From Bisporella sp. PMI_857 (lineage: Eukaryota > Ascomycota > Leotiomycetes > Helotiales > Helotiaceae): a stretch of DNA of 64,000 nt. The translations under genes and the position numbers were made by a program. Below the pieces are notes generated by a model. That model was given only the letters and a program-made list of their open reading frames with translations, was not told the DNA's origin and did not search any database. Below, in pieces: positions 1 through 14,247 of this stretch (the first letter of the stretch is position 1; the number at the start of each line of letters is the position of its first letter). The stretch spans positions 682,001-746,000 of the forward strand of contig JAJSPD010000003.1 in NCBI GenBank assembly GCA_021307315.1, given 5' to 3'.

Positions 1-1755
1 TGGATGTGAACGTCGGGCGCCTACATCAGACCATAAGAGACCACATATTATATCTCTTTTCCACAGGCCTACAGCATAGCTATCACTTATAAGGCTTCCA
101 ATAGAACCAGCCAAGCCCGCAATCGCAGGCAGCCTATCGTATTCCTCTGACAGATCTCGGGCACTGTAGTTCACCAATATTTGATACCATGTATAGTATA
201 TGGCGTTGTGGGCTTCGACAGAAAGGACATTGTTGTCATATGTGAGCCTGTCATGTTGTAAACTGCCCATCCATGCATGATAGTCCGGACTTAAATCATT
301 CAAGAAATTCTGTGATGGAGGCAATTTTGCAGCTTCTTTTGCGTTGTCGCTGACATCGATTCGTCCCCGCTCTCCAATAAAGCACGAGGAACAACGCCAA
401 CTTATTTGCCCTGAGGTATAAACAAGCTTTCGGGAAGCAAGTAGCTCTTCTTGCATTGTCCATCCCCGAGTAGCCCATGGACCTTGGGATTTTGATGGTA
501 AATCGATATCGTACCTCGAATACTGGAAGGGTCTTAGATGAACCTTTCCAATGTCTCCAAACGGGAGATGACAGTCATATTCCTCTGGCCGTTGTTTAAG
601 TATACCATCAGTGACAGAGGATGAATTTGCAGCAATTATCGTAAGAACGGATTTAGAATATGTGTCTGCCATCTTCGGATTTTCGAGGTCCCAGTCATCC
701 TTCGAATCTTGATAGATGCAAAGCGCGTCAACCCACAGCAGCTCGACACTAAGCCCACGAGTAATTATGATAGCATCCCTGATCGTGGCAGGAAATTCCT
801 CAAGAGGGCGGCCGTTCGACAAGTTTTGTTTCATTTTCTGGTTCAACACGAACTCAGATTTTCCTCCCCAGCAGTAACCTAGGACGCCCACCAATGTTAA
901 CCACCGAACACTCTTGATATTATTAATAAAAAATGAGTTCAAATCTTACTCAACGATACCCATGACCCAAACTCGTTCTTTTTGGCTCTATACAAGTGCA
1001 CCTGGTCACCATGCTTCCCAATTCGTAGCAATCTTGTCGGTAGTTTATGCAGCCTCCCAGACTCTGGAGCACAGTGTCGATGACTAGTCAAGCATGATTT
1101 CAGCCACTCTTGAGCAAGTGAGAGGCATCCCTCGGATCCTGGGTGCGAAAATCTGCCGTCAGTAGGAAACCACCAGATTTTGCTTTCCTGTGACAGGCTG
1201 GCCTCTATTTTGAGCGTCAATGAATATAATTAATGAAGCTATTATGCCTGATCTAGAAGCTACAAAGAATGAAGCCAGAGTCATACCTTGAGTCTTGACA
1301 AATATTTCAAATTTTAGGTGCCATCCTGTTCTCATATCCCGTCCACCCATTACAAGTAGACATGCCTTCCCATCGAACAACCTCTTAAGATTTGGATACC
1401 GGTAATTTGGGTGACCAGGTATACTGTATACTGATATGTATATTGTTGGTCTTGCTCTGGTAAGATGGGAGCCTTTCGTGTGCAGTTGTCGTAGTTCCAT
1501 TTGCTCATGCAAGTTGACGTGGAACAAAGAACATAGGTCGCATACTTGGCTCTTGCGTTTCAGGGCTGATGGTGATTCATGGAGTTTGTATCTTACAACA
1601 TCAGAAGGCAATTCTTCGATATCTCGAAGGTCAGGATCAGGGCCACGTCTTTTGACTCTTTCATCCCACTCAAGCCCCATCTTCTGAATATCAATCTTCT
1701 GGCAGGCATTGCAAAGGCGAGATGCTCGTGCATTAGGCTCATCCAGGACTTGAAG
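1..1755 (-). CDS. HET-domain (heterokaryon incompatibility) protein, 3' end beyond window
   Basis: Partial gene running off the left edge. Three joined blocks are visible: about 1735-1287, 1204-950 and 878-1, with GT-AG introns between them. The last block supplies the HET core: SYCWGGKSEF, the LLWVDALCIYQD stretch and, further on, GPWATRGWTMQEELLASRK followed by SGQISWRC. These are the classic conserved segments of the fungal HET domain, which triggers cell death when genetically different hyphae fuse. A short cysteine-containing leader (LCNACQKID) precedes the MGLEWDER segment, as is common in HET proteins. An in-frame stop lies further upstream, so the true start is probably in another small exon or near 1735; I could not fix it. 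Seen: the motifs. Known: the family's role in allorecognition. Whether this copy acts in incompatibility is unknown. Confidence 0.88.
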
Positions 1756-2432
1756 CTGGGACGGATAATCAGATATTTACTCTTATATGAATATCTTGGT
1801 TCAGAAATTCAAAACCCACAGGCTCTCGAAAGAAAGATGACTTTTCTCGATGCAATAATTGGCGAATGAAACCCCGAGGCATTGTTGGAACAAAAAGCAA
1901 ATGGTATGGCGATAATGAAATTACATCGCTAAGAAAGGACTGTAAGATGAGAGCCGAAGTTCCAGTATACATGTATTGATCGCCGTGGCTAGGCTACATG
2001 CAACATGCTGATTTTTAAGACACTGTGTCGCGTAAGTGCCTATCGTTCGGCAATATGCATGCATGTCACATAAGCCAACCAGTGACAAGCCCTGGCTCAC
2101 TCTGCAGCACCAGGCACAGAAATTTTTGGCGCTTGCCAATTCAGCAGACTAATTTTTATAATTGCATCAAGTTTGTAAAACCATAAATGTCAGTGAAATA
2201 CTCCAACATCATTTAGTGTACTGGTCAATACTCGCCACGTAAAGTGAGTGCAACATTACGTATCTGATAGTCTTTCGCTGTTGAACCAAACAGCGGACAA
2301 GTTACTTTGATAAGTATTGAGTATCAGGGCTAGCAATGACGTAAAAAGTATGCGCATCTTGCCTCCTACCACGATGAGACTGAAGTGCAACTTTTGAATC
2401 AGTCACTGCCATGTTATTCAGTTGATATCATC
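1756..2432. other. intergenic, no gene seen
   Basis: Between the start of the HET gene and the stop of the phosphomannose isomerase gene. Open frames here are short and carry no recognisable motif. It should hold the HET promoter and the isomerase 3' untranslated region. Confidence 0.6.
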
Positions 2433-3885
2433 TCAAAGCTTTTCCTTTCCTTGCAGTTCGCAAAATGCCTTGAAGGTAGTAAAATCATCGCCTAAGCTTT
2501 CTAACACAACTTCGGATGTCGCACCCACGAAAAAGACATAGCCGGCTTTCACATTCTCAACCTTTGGGCCAACGCTAATTTTTCCTTCTCCCGATGTACA
2601 AATGAAAATGCTTGGGCCAGAAATCTGCTCAAATGTGGCCTTTGCACCCGTTTTCTTCAAATCCGTTTTCACAACGCTGAACTCTTCGATTGGAGGATCA
2701 TATAACAGGGCTTGCGATCCAGAGCTGTATGCAGTTGCATTAAGAGTGACATATGGGTAATCGACTGGATTCATCTTTTGCTCCTCGATCGGAGCATATG
2801 AATATGTTAGCATGTCAATCAAGGTGTCGACATCCTTAAATTTAGGTGTGAAGCCAGCCCTCACAACATTGTCAGAGGCGGCCATACATTCGATAATATC
2901 GCCGGAAAGATATGCGTGAATATCATCTGCCTTTAGAAACATCGCTTCACCAACCTCCAACTTCACATAATTGAGGAAGAAGAGCACAAAAAGTCCAATA
3001 TCGCCTGGGAACTGCTTATTCAGCCGTACCACAAGATCTGCAAGTTCTTGGCCTGAAGTCGAGGACAGACCACCGCCTGCAAAGTTTAACCCCTCTTTTT
3101 CCGCAGTTGAAATGAGCTCTTCAGCCTTGGATTCTATATCCAATTTTTGGGCGCTCATTAAAGCTCCGAATAATTTCTGCAAGGCTTTTTTGTTTGTGAC
3201 TTCGTCTTCTTTGTTTGTTGATGTCTCCTTTCCGTTTACAACACTGATAAATTCCTGTGCCGCGCTCTCGCCAACCAATTTCTTCAAACTAGGAACTGTG
3301 TGTAAGAAATGTGATATCTCTGCCAAAGGCCGAAATCCGCATAATCCATCGAATGGTGTAATTGCGATCGTCATTTCCGGTTTATGGTTATCATCTGGAT
3401 AGTTCTTGCTATCTCGGCTGTGAAGTTGTTCTGCAAGCTTCTTATTTGGGTGTGCTTGGATGCTAAGCGCTTTACCAATAGAAAGGACTTTGAAGAGGAA
3501 GGGAAGCTTGTGCCCAAATTTTGAAGAAACTTCCGTAGAAAGTAGAGCTTGGTTGTCTTCTATGAGGTCAAGAAGAGTTCGTTTTGTTTGGAGGTCTTTC
3601 GAAGGGTTTGAGGGGTGAGTGCCCATCCAGAGCTGGTAGTTGTTAGAGAAGACACATTAGAACGGCGTATGCAGTACACTCAGAGCTCAAGGAGAATACA
3701 TTGATTTATAAAATAGGTTAATAGTTACATGGGAATTCTCTTACCTCTGCGTATGGCTTATCTGCTTGAATAGAGAAGTCATCAGCGGTTGCTGCAGCAA
3801 ATTTGGCAGCAGCAGAAGTCTTGCCCACCTTGCCCCAATCATAGCTATTGACTCCGCATTGGAGTCTAATTAATGGGACTTGCAT
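2433..3885 (-). CDS. mannose-6-phosphate isomerase, type I
   Basis: Interconverts fructose-6-phosphate and mannose-6-phosphate, feeding GDP-mannose for protein mannosylation and the cell wall; cytosolic. Two exons: 3885-3745 (47 codons, [21 protein letters not shown]) and 3632-2433, joined in phase 0 across a 112-bp intron with donor GTAAGA and acceptor ACCAG. The product is 446 aa, normal for fungal type I enzymes. The zinc/active-site segment [15 protein letters not shown] is near residue 110, followed by DNHKPEM and the FDGLCGFRP segment, all hallmarks of the family. The C-terminal half is the usual cupin-like domain with [18 protein letters not shown]. Divergent from the Sgf29 gene, so the 724-bp spacer is probably a shared promoter. 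Intact. Confidence 0.96.
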
Positions 3886-4609
3886 GTTGTTAAGGCAATA
3901 GAGTTTATAAAGCGGAGGAAGGCGTAGAAATACGGCGGGAAATTTGTTTGTTCAATGTATTATATGTTGAGGGTGTGTTTTCACGCGGTTGCTTGCTTTC
4001 CTCACTCGCTAAGACGTCACAACCCCGCCATCCAGTTGTGTGCCAAGCCTATATTACCTAAACTGAGCTTGGGCCAAGCCATGCAAGGCTGACTTCCATT
4101 GAGCATATTAATCTTCAAGACTCCCATCACTGACACCGTTTAACGAAACTTCTCCTAGACCTCTGCACAGTCCCTAATATTGCTACAATATCATGTTATA
4201 ATCTACATCCAGTATATAATTACGCACACTGCCAACCATTCCGAACAATCCACGAGCTTTTCCTTAGAGCTGTTGCAGCAAGTAGGGCTTGATTGAACTG
4301 ATATTTGCTTATCTCAGCTTCAAGATAGGCACTGGTGAGTATACTGCAGATTGTTGCATCCTTTGACACAAGCTAGAAATTCTAGCATTGATACAAATTC
4401 GCTAACATGGGATTAGGAACAAAGCGACGGAAATCAGAAGCAGAATTAGGGACTTACTAGAAGACACAACTTTTGTTCTAGGGCCTAGAGTGTCAAAGTC
4501 CCAGAGAAACCAGCAACAATATTAGCCCAGGATCTGGTAAAGATCAATTGCTTCGAGATCCTCTTGACGAAGGGCCAGAAACGTCTACCTAGTGAACCTA
4601 AGGCGCGCC
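3886..4609. promoter_or_regulatory. divergent promoter region, isomerase / Sgf29
   Basis: A 724-bp spacer between two outward-facing housekeeping genes. It contains AT-rich tracts and no convincing open frame. No specific factor site was identified. Confidence 0.5.
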
Positions 4610-5617
4610 ATGTCTTCAGCTTCACGAAATAGGGCAGCTCGCGGCAACGCGCAACGTCCCGACCAATCCTCCAATGCAGAATTATTAAATATATGGGAGA
4701 ATATTCAGGACAAGTTGAATGAGATAAATAAGATTACGCAACAAGAAAAGGAGAATTCACAGGAGCTTATCAAGGCTGAGATTACTCTGGCTGAGAAGCG
4801 AACCTCCGGATCAGGTAACAATCCCTCTTTTTGTGGAACTATTATCTGACTCCTACTAGAACCATCTCCTTCTGAGCTGGATGTACACAGTGCTCTGTTC
4901 AGAGCAGGTATCTCGTACGCAGAAAAGAAAAAGAATCTGGCAGCCGAAGCAACGGAATGGTCCAAAGTGCTTCTTGAAATGCAAAAGGCGGTTGAAGAAG
5001 CGCAGGGCGTCACAGCATCACGAACATCCGTCGCCAGAGAATCTCGTGGTGCGCTAGACAGCTATGATGGACCTACAGACTCTCCTGGACCATCAGCAGC
5101 GGATAACAAACACGTGCGAAAAATAACTGCTGGGAGGACAAGCAGCCAACCACCGAGGGATAGAGATGAGAAAGAAGAAAAGGAGTCAAGCAATTCTGGA
5201 CGCACAAAGATACTCTTTCAATTAGGCGCTGAGGTTGCTTTCAAGCCTAAAATTCCAGGTCAAACAAAAGAACATGACTGGATCCAGGGAATTGTGACCA
5301 AGGTCATCGGTGAAGGGAAGAGTCGCCGCTATGATGTCCAGGATCCTTTTCCTGATGAAGTCACTGGCAAACAGGGTGAAAGCTATCGATCCTCGGCATC
5401 CTCGATGGTGACTATTCCACCAGTTGGTACCCCATTGCAGGACTATGAGGTTGGAAAAAGGGTGCTAGCTCTTTACCCAGAAACAACCACTTTCTATCGA
5501 GCTGATGTTAAAGCTATGCTAGAAGGTGGCTCTAAAGTTCAACTTCTCTTTGAAGATGAACCTGCAGGTGCCTTAAAAATTGTCGACAGACGTTTCGTGC
5601 TAGATCATAAAGGATAA
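4610..5617 (+). CDS. sgf29: SAGA complex subunit Sgf29 (tandem Tudor)
   Basis: Reader of methylated H3K4 that helps recruit or activate the SAGA acetyltransferase in the nucleus. Exon 1 is 4610-4814 and exon 2 is 4860-5617, with a 45-bp intron (GTAACA...CTACTAG); 320 aa. The first ATG after an upstream in-frame GTG was chosen because it gives the compact start MSSASRNRAARG. The N-terminal part (about 30-70) is a charged coiled coil (NIWENIQDKLNEINKITQ). The C-terminal 140 residues match the SGF29 double Tudor fold: LGAEVAFKPKIPGQTKEHDW, then RRYDVQDPFPDE, VGKRVLALYPETTTFYRADV and a final FEDE. YDVQDPFPDE and ALYPETTTFYRA are the segments that form the methyl-lysine pockets in the family. A serine-rich linker separates the two parts. 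Confidence 0.93.
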
Positions 5618-6938
<1,321 letters not shown>

Positions 6939-8380
6939 AACAATGTTCTCTTTGCACCTTGCCGCAAATGTCGACGACTATTCTCATGATACCCTGGACA
7001 CGAGCAAATGAAGCCCGAGGCTCTCTAAATATACCAAGCAAGGATGAGGCTTCTTATTTTCTCTTGTTTCTGCGGCGGCGTCTCGGGTTTAACGGTAAAC
7101 ATGCGCTATACCACTTCTGTCTTCTTCTCTCGTCAGCACCACCTCCACCGCTTCGAAGCTGATATGGAGACGAGAGATACTATATTCAATATCTGTTATT
7201 TTCACTTCTTCTGGGGATGGAGATTTGTAGAGGATATTTTTAAGGAACACATTTGTAATTCTAGGGACTTTATAGTTTTGTTGTTTGCTGTGGATTGCTT
7301 GGTCTGGCACTTGACTATGTACCTGATAGGAATGAGTGGTATACCAAGAGGTACAATAGCGAAAGTAGTAGGACCGTATGAAAATATATATTCTCGCTCA
7401 AAATTTAGACCATAACCTGCGCTATATTTGAATATGTACTGATTGATGTAAAGGCTCTGAATAAGCACCGAACGGGGTTTAGGAGCCTTCCGTTCATGAA
7501 GTATGTTGTAATATGCATTCTCTATGCGGAGAGCTATCTGTACTCAATGCTACCGCTCAATTATCCCCCATTGCCTATGCCGTTATTCTCACATGCTCTT
7601 GAACCCTTCCAGACTCCATGGAAGCACAAATCCCTGTAAACGCCCGCTTAGCCCCATGCCCATGCCCTGCCATTATCATATCATCTCTTCGTATCCCTCT
7701 AGCCGTGCTACGGTCCCTGGAACAATTAGCAAAGCTGTGTAGTAACAACGAGACGGTTAACTTACGAGAGGAACTCAGCGGAAGCAGTTCAACCCGCATA
7801 GTCTGAAATTAAAGACAGGTCTATGCAGCCCATGACGGTCCGCTCGCAGAGTAGCACCACCCCGTCTGCCACCAATGTGTTTACTGTAGAAGAATCCCAT
7901 CTTGACTTTGTTGAGTAGTCTTGTGTATTTGTCTTGATTGTTCTGTTTCGTTGATGTAGACTTGTAAGTTGTACTTCTGTTTGTTATGTTGTACCAAGAA
8001 TGGGACAAGGCGGATTATTTATCAGCTTCCCAATGATTCACTTTTCAAGTTCGTGGCTGGCTCACAACATGCAAATCAACAATTGGCGTTCCTCAGCCCT
8101 GGACGATGACGTGGATGCCTTGATTTTATGGCTCTTGGCTACGCTTGGCAATATGTTCGTAGAGCATGTGGCGTTCACGAATATGCACCGCCACATATTT
8201 CTAGCTGACGGATGAGGGGGAAACGCACACCGCTTTCTTTCTTCCCGTCGAAAAAGCATCTCTGACTGCAGAAAGCCATTGGATCGGGACAAGGGCCCGT
8301 GAATTCCGGAGTTCTAGATTCTCGCCGCTGATAGGAGCCCGTTAGATAGGACTCAGTGTTGTGAATACGAAGAACACAAA
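6939..8380. other. intergenic, no gene seen
   Basis: 1.4 kb between the stop codons of two convergent genes (ARF and CDK8). Open frames here are short, overlap on both strands and have no family features. Probably 3' untranslated regions and spacer. Confidence 0.6.
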
Positions 8381-9743
8381 TCATTCTTTGAGACGTTTCA
8401 CTGGCCGCGAATCATCCGGTAGACCGCTGCGTTTTGTGCCTGGTAGGCTTGCAGTGCGGATATCGTTATCGTCCTGGCTTACTCGTCGATGCGGATACTC
8501 AACCTTTATGCCTTCAAAGCAATTGTTAGAGACTTTTTCTCCGGTGTTAAAGAAAGCGTGGTGCAAAGCTTGCTCGGCAGTCATGCGTTTCTCGGGATCG
8601 TATTCTAGGAGAGCCGAGAGAAGTTTGTAGCCCTCTGTTCCCAGTGAGGAGTTGGACATTGGGTTAGATGTCCCCGAATGCGAATTTATAGTAGAGTAGT
8701 ACCATTTCTCGAGGGAAGAACCTCCGGCTTTAGCATGTTGTGAGGCAGAGAGGGTGGAGAGCTGAGCATATTCGGGCATGTGCACGAGGTGTGGCCATTT
8801 CTCTCTGGTTGGTAGTCCCATGATCTCGACGATCTTCTGCATTTGGTTCCGCTGAAATGGTACAGTCTTCTTAGAGTCCATCTTTGCCTCTTCTCCTTTA
8901 AAAATTGGCCGAAGTGAGAGGAGTTCCGCAAAGATACAGCCTACTGCCCACATATCAATTGCTGGAGTATAGTGCCGCGAGCCCAGGAGGAGTTCTGGAG
9001 CTCGATACCAGATTGTGACCACAACTTTGTCACCGGAGAAGAGCGAGTGTAGCGGCTTGTTAAACAGCCGGGCTAATCCGAGATCCCCGATTCTGACTTC
9101 GCCATTAGAAGTGACTAGGATATTTGCAGGTTTAAGATCTCGGTGCAGAACCCAATTTGCATGGAGATATTGACAGCCATTCAATAGCTGATACATTATA
9201 TTCTTGATAATCACCGGCGGGATCGGATGACGAGTCGGTTGAGTATGGTGGTGGATGATTTGAAGAAGATCATGCTCGGCATACTCAAACACCATATAGA
9301 TGCATTTGTCCTCTAAGATGATCTCAATGAGCCTGATTACATTCACGTGATTCAATTCCGAGCACAATGCCATCTCTCGGACGGCTGACTGAGAGATGCC
9401 CGTATATTGGATTTGTTCCCCTTCTTTGTCTACCAATGTTTAGCAGTGTGATTTCGCCGAAAGCTGAAAAGGGATATACACACCTGGTTTGAATTTTTTG
9501 ATGGCAAATTCTCCAACCTGGCCCATGCGGCCAACGGCCTTATAGACTCGGCCATACGTGCCAGAACTAATAAATCCAATGACTTTATACCGGTCTATCA
9601 CACGAACTTTGCTCTGATATCCAATATTGGGACCAATACCCCTGTCCGTCGGATCTGGCCGGATTAGTGATTGCTCTTAGAGAACCAAGACGATACACAC
9701 TACTATTATAGAAAGGGGGGTTGAGCCGTCTAGTCGGAAACAT
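8381..9743 (-). CDS. ssn3: cyclin-dependent kinase 8 (Mediator kinase Ssn3/Srb10)
   Basis: Catalytic subunit of the CDK8 module of Mediator, phosphorylating RNA polymerase II and transcription factors in the nucleus. Three exons: 9743-9701, 9654-9484 and 9429-8381; 420 aa. The first intron (46 bp, donor GTGTGT, branch CACTAATC, acceptor CCAG) is needed to bring [13 protein letters not shown] into frame with [12 protein letters not shown]; without it the start looks frameshifted. Kinase features: GTYGRVYK glycine loop, AIKKF lysine, [13 protein letters not shown] (the CDK8 SMSACRE-like helix), HRDLKPAN catalytic loop, DLGLARLF metal site and [10 protein letters not shown]. The [21 protein letters not shown] insert is typical of CDK8 rather than other CDKs. 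Intact. Confidence 0.95.
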
Positions 9744-11001
9744 GATGTCCCAAATCTCAGAGAGAGAAAGACGCGACGAAAATTTCAACACTGGATGGAA
9801 GAAGCAATTATGAAGTCATCTTGGCGTTGGCTTTTAGACGTTGAGGCTGAAAGGCAGGATCGAAATGGGGAAGGTAAACCAAAAAAAAAAATCTCAAACT
9901 GGCTGCGTACCATCAAAGGCTTGTTGCACACTCCTCTTTAAGGACTGCGTCCTGTTGGTATTGGCCGACGAGGGACCCCCGGAAGACGGAGGATTAGACG
10001 TCAGACTCATTGTCCAAACTAAAAATTTATTATTGATTATGCGCGTGCCTGCACCTTCGGTGGTGGGGGAGGGGGCGCTGAGACCATGGGATGCGGAATG
10101 CCCATAACACTATTCTTTCGGGGATTGTTTGCCCCTCGACAAACGGGATGCAACAAGCGGTGATGGGCTGGCTGTCTGAGATACAACGTAATCGAATTAG
10201 GTGTCTTTTAGTGGTGTTTTATGGGGGTAGGTGGACCTGGTTGGCGAATCCCACGACGCTCATTTGACCTTGTCTCGCGCGCCGAAAGTTGTTGACAAAA
10301 CACAGCTTGGGAGTGTGCTTGGGGACGAGTCAATGTTGATGCTTGGAGAGGGGAAGAATGGAGCCAGGAGAGGGGCTCAGGGGGGGAGAGGACCTCGGTG
10401 GCACGCGGCGGGTAGATGAAGAGGAAGAGGTGCAAGAGCTTGTACTGTATTGTATGGTACATACAGTAAGAAGGTTGAAAAGGTGGGTATAAGACTTTTC
10501 ACAGCCGCGTTAACGCATGAGGTGGTGAAAGTATAGCAATAATCGGCAATGCTGTAACTCGCTACACGCGAGAAAGCTGCGGCAGGGTATGCTGGAACAT
10601 GTTGAATAGGGGGCAATGCGTGATGTGCAATACAAGTAAAGTGTGTTACTAGGAAAAGAGAGGTGAGTAGTAAGTAGCAGGCGAAAGGGCTAGGTCTGTT
10701 ATTCGCACATCTCTCATGACCAACTTGCAACTGATACGCCTCAGGGGGGTAAAGTTGGTGACCTCGTGTCCCATTGGATTTAATTTGATGGGTGGCCCCG
10801 CGGACAGAGAAACTTGGCATGCCAAGGGAGCGGTTGGTGGAGCTCAGCAGCAACATAACTTGGAGCATCCGACATCATCGTCACTTGCAGGATAAGCTGC
10901 ATTCCCCGGGCATAGGATAACCACCAGCTCGCAGATCGCTCCGATGAAAACCTGAGCACAGCAAGCACGCACCCCCCTCTTTAAAGTATCTCCCAGTCGC
11001 G
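9744..11001. promoter_or_regulatory. divergent upstream region, CDK8 / MFS transporter
   Basis: 1.26 kb between two outward-facing genes, with purine-rich stretches (for example GGGGAGAGGACC around 10380) and no supported coding frame. Probably promoters plus 5' leaders. Confidence 0.45.
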
Positions 11002-12559
11002 ATGGCTTCCGGCGGTGTGAAGCAGTGTGTCCGAGACGTTACTCCATACCTATTGTTCCTGATCTTTGTATCAACCCTTGGTCCTTTGCAGTTCGGCTTC
11101 CATCTCGTATGCCTTCATTCTCTCTTACCTGGCTACTCCTACTAACACCTCCAAGTCCGAACTGAATGCCCCTCAAGATGTGATCACTTGCAAGAGGCAT
11201 GACGTGGCTGATGCTACTTCATACCACCCCGCCGACAAATTCCCCCAATGTATTAAAATGGACGAAGCAGCCTTCGCAACTCTCTCCTCAATGTACGTTG
11301 TGGGAGGACTGATTGGAGCTCTCTTCGCAGGGCCAGCCTCGACTAGCTACGGCAGACTGTTGGCTATGCAAGGAACCAGTTTCTTCTTTATCGTGGGGTC
11401 TGCGTTACAGACGCTGGCTGGCACGATTACAATCATGTCAGTAGGACGATTTCTGGCCGGTATTGGGGCTGGTGCATCCACCGTAATCGTGCCCCTTTAC
11501 ATCAGCGAAGTAGCACCACCGAAGGAGAGAGGGCTGTTCGGAACTATGACTCAGGTTTCGATCAATATTGGAATCCTCATTACACAAACACTGGGTTATT
11601 ACTTGAGCAGGGGAAAACTGTGGAGAATAATACTCGGGGTTGGAGGTGGACTCGGTCTAGTCCACGCCATAGGCCTACTCTTCGTACCGGAAAGTCCATC
11701 ATGGCTCGTGGCTCATAAACGGCCAGATCTCGCTATTCGTGTCCTGCAACGGATCCGCGGTGCAGGAAACTCAATTACAGAAGAGACTGAAGGTTGGGAT
11801 GTGAACAAGCCCGCAGAAGAAGAGGAACGCTTGCTACAAGATACAGAAAGTCAATCTCGCCCAGAGTCAGCAATCAGTAAAGCTTCCTCAAAGCCAGTTC
11901 CACATATTGGCTTCTTTGAAATCATTCGCGATCCGTTCTACCGTCCTGCCATCATCGCCGTGATCGGCATAATGTTTGCACAACAATTTTGCGGCATCAA
12001 CAGCATCATGATGTATTCCGTGTCTCTTCTTTCTGGCGTCCTGCCAATCTCTTCATCAGCGCTTACTATCATGATCTCAATAATCAATCTGGTCACTACA
12101 ATTCTTTGCGCACCTCTAGCAGATAAAATCGGTCGAAAAGCTTGCCTACTACTCTCCATATCTGGCATGGGTTCTATGGCATTGGTTCTGGCGATCTCGC
12201 TTCGACTTCAAATCAAGCTTTTGTCCGCCATTTCGGTCCTCCTCTTTGTAGCCTCTTTCGCTACAGGACTTGGGCCGGTACCATTCATGATGGCATCAGA
12301 ACTTGTAGGCCAAGAAGCTGTAGGTGCAACTCAAAGTTGGTGTTTGGCAGCCAATTATGTTGCGACGTATATTGTTGCTCAGTTCTTCCCGATAATCAAC
12401 AGATGGCTGAATCATCGTCTTGGTGGAGCAGGATGGGCCTATTTTATCTTTGCTGGCCTGGCAGTTTTGAGCTTTATTTTCGTAAGCTGGAGAGTCCCTG
12501 AGACGAAAGGGAAAAAAGACGCAGATGAGGTATGGGGACGGGACAGAAGGGTAGACTGA
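11002..12559 (+). CDS. MFS sugar-type transporter (Vps73/YBR241C-like)
   Basis: Twelve-helix facilitator of the sugar porter family in a cellular membrane, possibly vacuolar by analogy with yeast Vps73. Two exons: 11002-11106 (MASGGVKQCVRDVTP..) and 11156-12559, with a 49-bp intron carrying a CTAAC branch site; 502 aa. The first helix ends QFGFHL and is followed by SELNAPQDVITC, a signature of this subfamily. Sugar-porter motifs: GRFLAGIGAGASTVIVPLYI, EVAPPKERG, PESPSWLVAHKRPD, the QQFCGINSIMMYS motif in helix 7, DKIGRKACLL and a final RVPETKGK. A charged cytosolic loop (about residues 235-275) is rich in Glu and Ser. Substrate is not determinable from sequence. Confidence 0.9.
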
Positions 12560-13798
12560 ATTCTCCCAATATATGGATAGGAAACTTAAAGAATCAAGCT
12601 TGAGTTTATTGTTTTCGGAGATACAGGGGTTAATCATAGATTTGGTTTGAACTTCTATGTTTAATGTATCTCTATGAGTCATGGCGGCTCATTACCACAA
12701 AGGATAGGTACGTTATCTCAAAACATCTTTTGATTTCACATATTTCCAAGTTGGATTATAAGCCTTGTTCTAGACTGGATGTGTCCAGCTGAGGATGTCG
12801 CTCGATAATTACCACTACAGGTGATAAGTTTTGACGCCGCCTGAGTTCTGCCCTCAAGTACGCGCTACTTCTATTTAGAGAAGGGAAAGACAGTCCAACT
12901 AACTCCAAACATATTAGCGACTTTATTTTAGAGCCAATCGGTGAATCGTTCTCAAGATGTTTACCAAGCACTTCCGCTCGCCTCGGCACTCCACACCCGC
13001 GGTATCTTCCTGATTCATCATCCCTATGGACATTCAAAACTTCTACTTCCTAGCCCATCTTGTTTTAAAAGCCACCCAAGAAAGCAAGATTGAGAGGGTT
13101 CTTTTCATTTGGGAAGCAAGGCGGTTGACAAGCGAGACATTGATCTCAGCCGCTGGAGAGAGGAGGGCATAAAGCAATAAGGTAGTCTAATTCTACGTTC
13201 TGGTAAAAGCACCTGGCAGGTTACCAAGCGTAGGACATGCGGAACTTGGAGAAAGGTGATTCCTGATTCAAGATATATATTTCGTTGAAACTTTGAGAAA
13301 GCTCACGCTATCTCAATACTTCTGGCATGAATGGTTTGATATATACAAAGAGATTTATCGTCTCGGTACGGTCTCCTTATCTTCACTGACTTGAAGAACA
13401 AATGTGATGTTATATTCCGGAATTCTGCATAGGATTTTATGTACCGATGCTATTTGACTCTCCATCATGCTTGCTTCAACATTTTGAACCTCCCCTCTTA
13501 ATACCAATACAGAAAGTATACTGGTTTTCAGCTAGTCACTAGAAATCCCTTAGAATCTCTATAAACTTTCAGACACTGTGAGTTTCCCCCATTCACATTT
13601 AGATGGACTTCAAAGGCAACTACTTCTTGCAATTTTTCTATATCATGATGCAGCTCCAGCTTCAGGGTTTGATCCTCATAAAGTGAGTTTCAGAAAAATC
13701 GCGAAGAGCGTCACAGGTTGGAATGTCCCGAATTAAGCCTACAAGCACCATCTCTCGCCTTCCTAACTTTCTCACCTGTGTAAACCACTCAGCCGATC
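12560..13798. other. intergenic, no gene seen
   Basis: About 1.2 kb downstream of the MFS gene with only short, unlikely open frames. Confidence 0.55.
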
Positions 13799-14247
13799 AT
13801 GAGCAGACGGCTACCTCAGCGACCCACGACACAGCTCAAGATGACTAGTCTAACGCCTCAAGAGAATAAAGACGTTCGAAAGAGTCCCAAGATGAAAATA
13901 TTTCTCCGGACATCGATCGAGGCCCCCAAAGATATCCTCCAAAATCCTCTCGACGAAGAACACATTACCACTCCATAGAGACATGAAGACTACTCCGAGT
14001 TCTGCGCTGAAGATATGCTAAAAGTCCCAGTGTTCAGATATCTACGAAGGGTTCTCAAACTATGTCGTCTACATCCAGAACGAAGAATAAGTCTTTAGAT
14101 CCTCGTGACCTGGGGAATATATTTGAGGAAGGAAATATTCGGCGAGGCCAAATACAGGGCGAAGCAGTTTCTGTGGATGTGTGGAAGAAGAGGATGGATG
14201 GGCAGCCGAACCAAAACATGGCAGGCGCGAAAATATGGGAAGGATAA
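13799..14247 (+). pseudogene. possible broken small gene, unrecognised
   Basis: From the ATG at 13799 a frame reads MSRRLPQRPTTQLKMTSLT and continues for 59 codons to a TAG. The same frame then stays open (RHEDYSEFCAEDMLKVPVF...) for about 40 more codons. A second frame beginning at 14062 (MSSTSRTKNKSLDPRDLGN) runs to 14247. The composition is protein-like (charged, proline-containing), but no family is recognised. It may be a decayed gene, a spliced gene whose introns I cannot place, or chance. Confidence 0.2.

Noticed and set aside
9654..9743. Apparent frameshift at the N-terminus of CDK8
   Set aside because: A 46-bp intron with GTGTGT donor, CACTAATC branch and CCAG acceptor joins the start to the kinase frame in the right phase.
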